Shown here: positions 6,098 to 12,463 of the stretch, one piece after another
Numbering within the stretch: the stretch's first letter is position 1
How the letters are laid out: every line of letters starts with the position of its first letter
Assembly (NCBI GenBank): GCA_947624635.1
Contig: CANQLF010000070.1
Location: 1 to 12,463, forward strand
Direction: 5' to 3'
DNA length: 12,463 bases
Source of the DNA: an uncultured Bacilli bacterium
GTDB lineage: Bacteria; Bacillota_I; Bacilli_A; RF39; UBA660
Translations under genes and position numbers: made by a program
The notes under the pieces: model-generated
The model's database searches: none
What the model was told of the DNA's origin: nothing
The model's input: only the letters and a program-made list of their open reading frames with translations

Positions 6098-7018
6098 TTA
6101 TCCCATTACTTCTCCACCGTTATTGTGTAATACTTGACCGGTTACATAACTTGAATCATCACTTGCAAGGTAGACAAATGTTGGAGCAAGTTCATATGGC
6201 ATTGCACCTCTTGCCATTGCTGCATTTGCGCCTAATGATGGTATTTTTTCTTTTACCCAACAAGCAGGTTGTAAAGGTGTCCAAAAAAATCCTGGTGCGA
6301 TTGCATTAACTCTTATATTTTTTAAAGCTAAGTTTCTAGCAAGACTTCTTGTAAAACCTACTATCGCACCTTTTGTTGTAACATAATCTATGAGTTGTGG
6401 ATCACCATAAAATGTTGTAATAGATGATAAATTAATTATTGAGTCCCCTGAATTTAAATGTGGCAACACTTCTTTAGTTAGATAAAACATTCCATAAATA
6501 TTAACTTTCATAGTTCTATCAAATTGTTCATCTGATATACATTCTAATGTATCTTGTTGATATTGAACTCCAGCATTATTAACTAATATATTTATTTTCC
6601 CGAAACGATTTAATGTTTCTTCAACTATTTTTTTACAGAAATTCTTATCAGATATATCACCTGATAAAAGTAAGCATTCACCACCCATATTTTCTATATA
6701 TTGTTTAGTAAATTCTGCATCTTTGTGTTCATCATAATATGGAATTACAACTTTTGCCCCTTCTTTTACGAAGATAATTGCAGCAGCACGTCCAAGTCCG
6801 CTATCACCACCAGTTATAATTGCGACTTTATCTTTTAATTTTCCACTACCTTTATAATTTGGATTATCAAATATAGGTAGCGGATTCATTAAATATTCAA
6901 AACCTGGTTGTCTATTTTGAGATTGAGCTGGTGCAAGTATCCTATATTTTGTACTTTCTATTCCTATTGGATCATAATAATTATAAAACTTATTTCCAAA
7001 TTTATAATCGTAATTCAT
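6098..7018 (-). CDS. SDR-family oxidoreductase, general-stress (YhdF/YdaD-like) type
   Basis: This 306-residue NAD(P)-dependent short-chain dehydrogenase has an N-terminal tail of about 60 residues containing QNRQPGFEYLMNPLP, which marks the Bacillus YhdF/YdaD/YhxC-like subgroup often annotated as general stress protein 39 or glucose 1-dehydrogenase-like. The Rossmann core shows TGGDSGLGR at 69-77, NNAG at 147-150, catalytic Ser199 in NLSSI, Tyr212 and Lys216 in YVTTK, and APGFFWTP at 241-248. All catalytic residues are present; the substrate cannot be told. I start at ATG 7018 because GGGGG lies 6 bases before it; the upstream in-frame ATG at 7054 would run through the hairpin at 7044-7083 and lacks a ribosome site. 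The gene is isolated by terminators on both sides, so it should be monocistronic, but I see no convincing promoter in the short gap. Confidence 0.92.
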   Translation of the reverse strand: MNYDYKFGNKFYNYYDPIGIESTKYRILAPAQSQNRQPGFEYLMNPLPIFDNPNYKGSGKLKDKVAIITGGDSGLGRAAAIIFVKEGAKVVIPYYDEHKDAEFTKQYIENMGGECLLLSGDISDKNFCKKIVEETLNRFGKINILVNNAGVQYQQDTLECISDEQFDRTMKVNIYGMFYLTKEVLPHLNSGDSIINLSSITTFYGDPQLIDYVTTKGAIVGFTRSLARNLALKNIRVNAIAPGFFWTPLQPACWVKEKIPSLGANAAMARGAMPYELAPTFVYLASDDSSYVTGQVLHNNGGEVMG

Positions 7019-7043
7019 AATATACCCCCAAAAGTAATATATG

Positions 7044-7083
7044 AAAAAAATCAATTATAGCTACTAACTAAAATTGATTTTTT
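7044..7083. terminator. Bidirectional-looking hairpin terminator after the HTH gene
   Basis: A perfect 12-bp stem (AAAAAATCAATT, 7045-7056, with AATTGATTTTTT, 7072-7083) has a 15-base loop with three further pairs. The minus-strand transcript ends in seven T residues. The right arm includes part of the TAA stop of the helix-turn-helix gene, and the hairpin lies in the leader region of the dehydrogenase. Confidence 0.75.
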
Positions 7084-7327
7084 ACCCTACTTTGCTAAAT
7101 CCACGTGGTTTATCTTTTAATCCTTCAATACCTTCCGCATTATATCTTCTACACCATTTTCTAACAGTATTTCTATCTGTTTTAAATTCTCTAGCAGTTG
7201 GTTTATAACCTATTTCATTTCCCATTTTAACCATTTCGATTCTTTTTTGAAGTATTAAATCTTTATCATTTTCTTTCTTATACATTTCTTTATATGTTTC
7301 ATATACTTTTTTTCTAGTTTTTGGCAT
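7082..7327 (-). CDS. Small helix-turn-helix protein, N-terminal transposase-like remnant
   Basis: This 81-residue basic protein contains a helix-turn-helix unit (about 27-62, with KPTAREFKTDRNTVRKWCRRYNAEG) followed by GLKDKPR. That arrangement is the usual N-terminus of integrase-type (IS481/IS3-like) transposases, which would continue for several hundred residues into a DDE catalytic domain. Here the frame stops at TAA right against a 12-bp hairpin, and no catalytic domain follows in any frame. It is either a truncated transposase or a domesticated DNA-binding protein. ATG 7327 is the best start, with GGGGA about 9 bases upstream; the in-frame TTG at 7336 touches that ribosome site. A consensus promoter (TTGACA, 16 bp, TATAAT) lies just upstream, unusual for a dead fragment. 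It forms its own unit between uppS and the dehydrogenase. Confidence 0.65.
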   Translation of the reverse strand: MPKTRKKVYETYKEMYKKENDKDLILQKRIEMVKMGNEIGYKPTAREFKTDRNTVRKWCRRYNAEGIEGLKDKPRGFSKVG

Positions 7328-7354
7328 CAGTATCAATCCCCATTTCTATTTATA

Positions 7355-7382
7355 ATTATATCATTTGTTTTTATATTGTCAA
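7355..7382 (-). promoter_or_regulatory. Consensus sigma-A promoter of the HTH gene
   Basis: Exact TTGACA (7382-7377) and exact TATAAT (7360-7355) are separated by 16 bases on the minus strand. The predicted start near 7348 gives a leader of about 20 bases carrying GGGGA. It is the best promoter match in the window. Confidence 0.8.
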
Positions 7383-7390
7383 CTAATAAT

Positions 7391-7430
7391 TAAAGAAAAG
7401 TAGCTAGCAATTTTTTACACTACTAACTAC
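7391..7430 (-). terminator. Probable terminator of the valS-uppS operon
   Basis: GTAGCTAG (7400-7407) pairs with CTAACTAC (7423-7430) over seven base pairs with one mismatch, around a 15-base loop. On the minus strand it is followed by TTTTCTTTA. The stem includes the uppS stop codon. The hairpin is weak, so some readthrough is possible. Confidence 0.45.
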
Positions 7431-8127
7431 TAGTACTTCCAAATCTTCTATCTCTAGAATTATATTCATCTATAGCTTTATCGAATTCTTTTTCATCAAA
7501 ATCAGGAAATAAAACTTTTGGAAAATACATTTCTGTATAAGATAACTTCCATAACATAAAGTTACTTATTCTTTCTTCTCCACTAGTTCTAATAAGTAAA
7601 TCAATATCTGGAAGTTTTTGATATAAGTTATCTTCAAAAATATTTTCATCTATATCAGAAACTTCTAATATACAATCTTTTACTTTTTGAGCTATTCTTT
7701 TAGTTGCATCGATAATTTCATCTCTACCACCATAATTGATACAAATATTAAATATTCCTCTTGTATTATTTTTTGTGTCTTCTTCTACTTTTTTAATTAC
7801 TTTTTCTAGCCTTTCTGGCAACCCAGATTCTTTCTTAGAAAAAACTATTTTTATATTTTCTTTTTTAAATTTTTCAAATTTATTTTTAAACATAGTAACA
7901 AATAAATTCATCAGATAGTCTACTTCTTCTTTACTTCTTTTAAAGTTTTCTGTAGAAAAAGCAAATACACTAAGTACTTTTACTCCTCTTTTGAAAGCAT
8001 GAGAAACAAGGCGTTCTAACACTTCACTTCCTGCCTTATGCCCCATGCTTCTACTTAATCCTCTTTTTGTTGCCCATCTGCCATTACCGTCCATTATTAT
8101 CGCAACATGATTAGGTACTGCATTCAT
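7423..8127 (-). CDS. uppS: Undecaprenyl pyrophosphate synthase (isoprenyl transferase)
   Basis: This 234-residue cytosolic cis-prenyltransferase condenses isopentenyl units onto farnesyl pyrophosphate to make the lipid carrier used for peptidoglycan and wall polymer synthesis. Signature regions are intact: HVAIIMDGNGRWA at 7-19 with catalytic Asp13, the GHKAG motif at 29-33, FAFSTENFKRS at 55-65, INYGGRDEI at 130-138, and DLLIRTSGEERISNFMLW at 176-193 followed by the acidic Glu199 and DRRFG at 226-230. It begins 2 bp after the valS stop, and its AGGTG ribosome site lies in the last valS codons, so it is translationally coupled and depends on the valS T-box. The common Firmicutes neighbour cdsA is absent; a hairpin and the HTH gene follow. 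The N-terminus is short but complete for the family. Confidence 0.96.
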   Translation of the reverse strand: MNAVPNHVAIIMDGNGRWATKRGLSRSMGHKAGSEVLERLVSHAFKRGVKVLSVFAFSTENFKRSKEEVDYLMNLFVTMFKNKFEKFKKENIKIVFSKKESGLPERLEKVIKKVEEDTKNNTRGIFNICINYGGRDEIIDATKRIAQKVKDCILEVSDIDENIFEDNLYQKLPDIDLLIRTSGEERISNFMLWKLSYTEMYFPKVLFPDFDEKEFDKAIDEYNSRDRRFGSTSS

Positions 8128-8129
8128 TT

Positions 8130-10703
<2,574 letters not shown>

Positions 10704-10763
10704 ATATTTCACATCCTATTCTTATTATAAATTACTATTTTAAAAAAATTGTCGAATTATATT

Positions 10764-10798
10764 AAAAAAGCTTCTTCAATCCTCATAAGGACGAAGAA
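10764..10798 (-). terminator. T-box leader terminator hairpin
   Basis: On the minus strand TTCTTC (10798-10793) pairs with GAAGAA (10777-10772), and TCCT (10791-10788) pairs with AGGA (10783-10780), closing a 4-base loop; GC and six T residues follow. The 5' half of this stem is also used by the antiterminator, which makes the two folds mutually exclusive. Confidence 0.85.
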
Positions 10799-10975
10799 AC
10801 TCGTGGTACCACCTTAGTTTATAACTATTGTTATACTCTAATAATTTAACGCATAACTGCGGAATAATCAGCTCCTTAGTAACCTTCTATCAGCATACCT
10901 ATTAGTTTACACCAACCACTAACTCTCTATAAAATAAAATCTAATATACTCGCTAATTCATCGCTTTTTAATGAT
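10764..10975 (-). promoter_or_regulatory. T-box riboswitch reading tRNA-Val, controlling valS-uppS
   Basis: The conserved T-box GGTGGTACCACG lies at 10813-10802. Its UGGU (10811-10808) can pair with the ACCA end of an uncharged tRNA with discriminator A, as in tRNA-Val. Stem I folds as AUUAGC (10957-10952) with GCUGAU (10872-10867), then UAUUAG (10946-10941) with CUGAUA (10893-10888). Between these is the specifier loop, with AGUA (10950-10947) on one side and GAAG-GUU-A on the other. GUU at 10883-10881 is a valine codon followed by a purine, as the class requires. The antiterminator pairs AAGG and ACGA with UCGU and CCUU (10794-10787), competing with the terminator. Uncharged tRNA-Val should therefore allow expression. 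Confidence 0.9.
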
Positions 10976-10981
10976 AAAACT

Positions 10982-11010
10982 ATTATATTATATAAGTTTA
11001 AATTAATCAA
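10982..11010 (-). promoter_or_regulatory. Sigma-A promoter of the valS T-box transcript
   Basis: TTGATT (11010-11005) and TATAAT (10987-10982) are separated by 17 bases on the minus strand, placing the start near 10975, just before stem I. The -35 overlaps the TGA stop of the deacetylase gene, and no terminator lies between, so readthrough from the deacetylase would also pass through the T-box. Confidence 0.7.
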
Positions 11011-12239
11011 TATGTTATTACTTCTTTTTTTGTATCATTCAAATTTTCTTCTTTTCCTTTTGGTATTACAACAGTATCCTTATCACCATCTGAAATATAC
11101 TTAGTTTCTTTCAAATTATCAAAAGACATTTTTATATCGAATTCTTTTCCATTATTATCATATGCTCTTATTCTTTTTAGAAATGTTTTATCAAAATTTT
11201 TATTGAATGGTGATACTTCACTCATCCAACCTACTCTTAGTGCGGAAATACTATTATATTCTTTTCCATTATATGTTCCATTTAATGCATATTTAAAATT
11301 AGGGTGACTTTTATCTCCAGGACTACCATAAGGTAAGGCAATAATATTTACATATTTTCCTGGTATAATACTTTCTAATTTTTCATAAATATATCCTACT
11401 TCTTCTTGTGAAGAAGAAGATGTTGCTGTTTTAAAATTAACATGGGTTTTAGTATGATTACCTATATCATATCCATGATTAACTAACCATTTTAGTATAT
11501 CCTCATTATATTCATCTTGTCCAAATAAACCATCCATAACAAAGAATGTTGCAGTTACATTAAAGTCTTTATATTTATTTTTAAATTCTTCTAATATTCC
11601 AACCGCACAATTTGGATCAATTTTTAAACTTCCATCTGAATTTTTTCCTATTACTTTGAAATTACTCTCATCGCCATCATCGAAAGTTAAAACAATTGGA
11701 CTTTTACCTAAATCTACATCTATATCACCATTTACATAATCGATTAGTCTAATCATTCTGTATCCTTCTTTATAATAGAATTCTAAGTCACTTCTAAATG
11801 CTTCACTAGTTCTATTATATCCATCAACATCAACGTTACCTCCAGTGTATTTTGTATCACTACTCTTCATATCTATTATTCTATGATACATCATAATAGG
11901 TACATTGCCTAGTTCATTTACTTTATATTCACTATATACTTTATTATCTAATTTTCCTTTAGACACCACAACTGTTAATTTATCATCGTTTTTAATTATA
12001 GTATCTTTTTCTATACTTTGACTTATTACTTTATCTTTTTCTATTTTCTTATTATATTCATATTTTACATCTAAATCTAACTTATTATCCTTAGCATATT
12101 CTTTTACTTCATTTAATGTTTTATTAGTTAAATCTTCTAATTTCTTATCTTTATTTTTAGTCATAGTAAATACTAATATTATAATTAATGCAATAATTAA
12201 AAGAGATATAATAATATTTTTGAATTTAAGTTTTTTCAC
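11007..12239 (-). CDS. Membrane-anchored PASTA-domain polysaccharide deacetylase
   Basis: This 410-residue protein has a single N-terminal membrane anchor (about 8-26, after KKLKFKN), a PASTA domain (about 34-95: LEDLTNKTLNEVKEYAK... to TVVVSKG) and a NodB-homology deacetylase domain (about 113-375). The catalytic signatures are PIMMYHRI (114-121), TFDDG (185-189) and NHTKTH (261-266), which supply the Asp and two His metal ligands. The third motif reads LPYGSPG (302-308), with Leu where an Arg is common. It likely removes acetyl groups from wall glycan outside the cell, with PASTA binding peptidoglycan. GTG 12239 is chosen because AGGTG lies 6 bases upstream; the in-frame ATG at 12254 has no ribosome site. 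A weak -10 (TATACT, 12269-12264) lacks a good -35. The TGA stop overlaps the valS promoter. Confidence 0.88.
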   Translation of the reverse strand: MKKLKFKNIIISLLIIALIIILVFTMTKNKDKKLEDLTNKTLNEVKEYAKDNKLDLDVKYEYNKKIEKDKVISQSIEKDTIIKNDDKLTVVVSKGKLDNKVYSEYKVNELGNVPIMMYHRIIDMKSSDTKYTGGNVDVDGYNRTSEAFRSDLEFYYKEGYRMIRLIDYVNGDIDVDLGKSPIVLTFDDGDESNFKVIGKNSDGSLKIDPNCAVGILEEFKNKYKDFNVTATFFVMDGLFGQDEYNEDILKWLVNHGYDIGNHTKTHVNFKTATSSSSQEEVGYIYEKLESIIPGKYVNIIALPYGSPGDKSHPNFKYALNGTYNGKEYNSISALRVGWMSEVSPFNKNFDKTFLKRIRAYDNNGKEFDIKMSFDNLKETKYISDGDKDTVVIPKGKEENLNDTKKEVITY

Positions 12240-12299
12240 ATTCTTCACCTTCATTCTAATATTAGTATATCTCAAAATTATAATTAATACTACTTTTTA

Positions 12300-12463
12300 T
12301 TATCCTGTGATACTATTTAATTTCACAACATATGGATTATCTTTTGTACCTGGTGCATGTTCAGTATCGTCATTTTTTACTGTAAATGAATCGGTTGCTT
12401 TTAATGTTATAACTGGACGGGCTGCTGCATATTTTGAGTCAGAAACACTGGCGTATTCCAATC
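12300..12463 (-). CDS. C-terminal fragment of an unrecognised protein, cut by the window edge
   Basis: An open minus-strand frame runs in from the right edge (first full codon at 12461) and ends in tandem TAA codons at 12302-12297, giving the last 53 residues of a protein. It contains ARPVITLKATDSFTV and later HAPGTKDNPYVVKLN. The pattern of RPVI-LKA, then a Gly-Thr turn and NPYVV near the end, recurs at the C-terminus of surface or pilin-like hypothetical proteins of low-GC Gram-positives; this is recalled from experience and not proven. Base composition is somewhat less AT-rich than in neighbouring genes. It lies 60 bp upstream of the deacetylase in the same direction. Confidence 0.6.
   Translation of the reverse strand, partial: LEYASVSDSKYAAARPVITLKATDSFTVKNDDTEHAPGTKDNPYVVKLNSITG

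Noticed and set aside
7019..7030. GGGTAT just before the dehydrogenase start, resembling a sigma-B -10 box, attractive because the family is stress-induced
   Set aside because: It lies only 4 bases from the ATG and is part of the GGGGG ribosome site, leaving no room for a transcript leader; no sigma-B -35 is seen.
7736..7918. Plus-strand open frame opposite uppS
   Set aside because: It is entirely antisense to conserved uppS codons and has no start signals.
10879..10881. UAC (Tyr) as an alternative T-box specifier
   Set aside because: It sits one step further from the GAAG side than usual, is followed by a pyrimidine, and does not fit the downstream valS; GUU at 10883-10881 fits both.

Overview
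The window is AT-rich, tightly packed bacterial DNA with every convincing gene on the minus strand, so transcription runs from high to low coordinates. A T-box leader, purine-rich ribosome binding sites, near-consensus sigma-A promoters, TGG tryptophan codons with TGA used as a stop, and cell-wall genes of Gram-positive type point to a low-GC member of the Bacillota (Firmicutes). A genus cannot be named from this piece.

Reading in the direction of transcription: at the right edge is the C-terminal end of an unrecognised, probably surface-type protein (12300-12463). Next is a membrane-anchored polysaccharide deacetylase with a PASTA domain (11007-12239). Its stop codon overlaps the promoter of a T-box leader (about 10764-10975) that reads tRNA-Val and controls valS (8130-10703). 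uppS (7423-8127) follows after 2 bp and so appears to be under the same tRNA-Val switch, linking translation capacity to the lipid carrier for wall synthesis. A small helix-turn-helix protein resembling the N-terminus of a transposase (7082-7327) has its own consensus promoter and sits between two terminator-like hairpins. A short-chain dehydrogenase of the general-stress type (6098-7018), with its own terminator, comes next.

Then comes a 562-residue collagen-like protein (4308-5996): three near-equal Gly-X-Y blocks, a duplicated aromatic module and a C1q/TNF-like head. It is followed by an FtsW/SpoVE-type SEDS glycosyltransferase (3146-4237). Directly at the end of ftsW lies a RelB/DinJ-RelE/ParE toxin-antitoxin pair. 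The last part of the window holds a five-helix membrane protein of the CmpB-like (ABC type IV) family and an unrecognised membrane-anchored protein, 5 bp apart and probably co-transcribed.

The most interesting structure is the toxin-antitoxin unit. The last codons and stop of ftsW (3143-3173) are repeated, 30 of 31 bases identical, just after the toxin (2412-2442), and the one difference is a synonymous Asn codon change. This looks like a cassette of about 731 bp that entered the 3' end of ftsW and restored it. Other points of interest are an array of TATAC/GTATA half-sites over the antitoxin promoter, a 12-bp-armed palindrome over the promoter and start codon of the CmpB-like gene, and the architecture of the collagen-like protein, which suggests a surface or spore-coat filament without a signal peptide.
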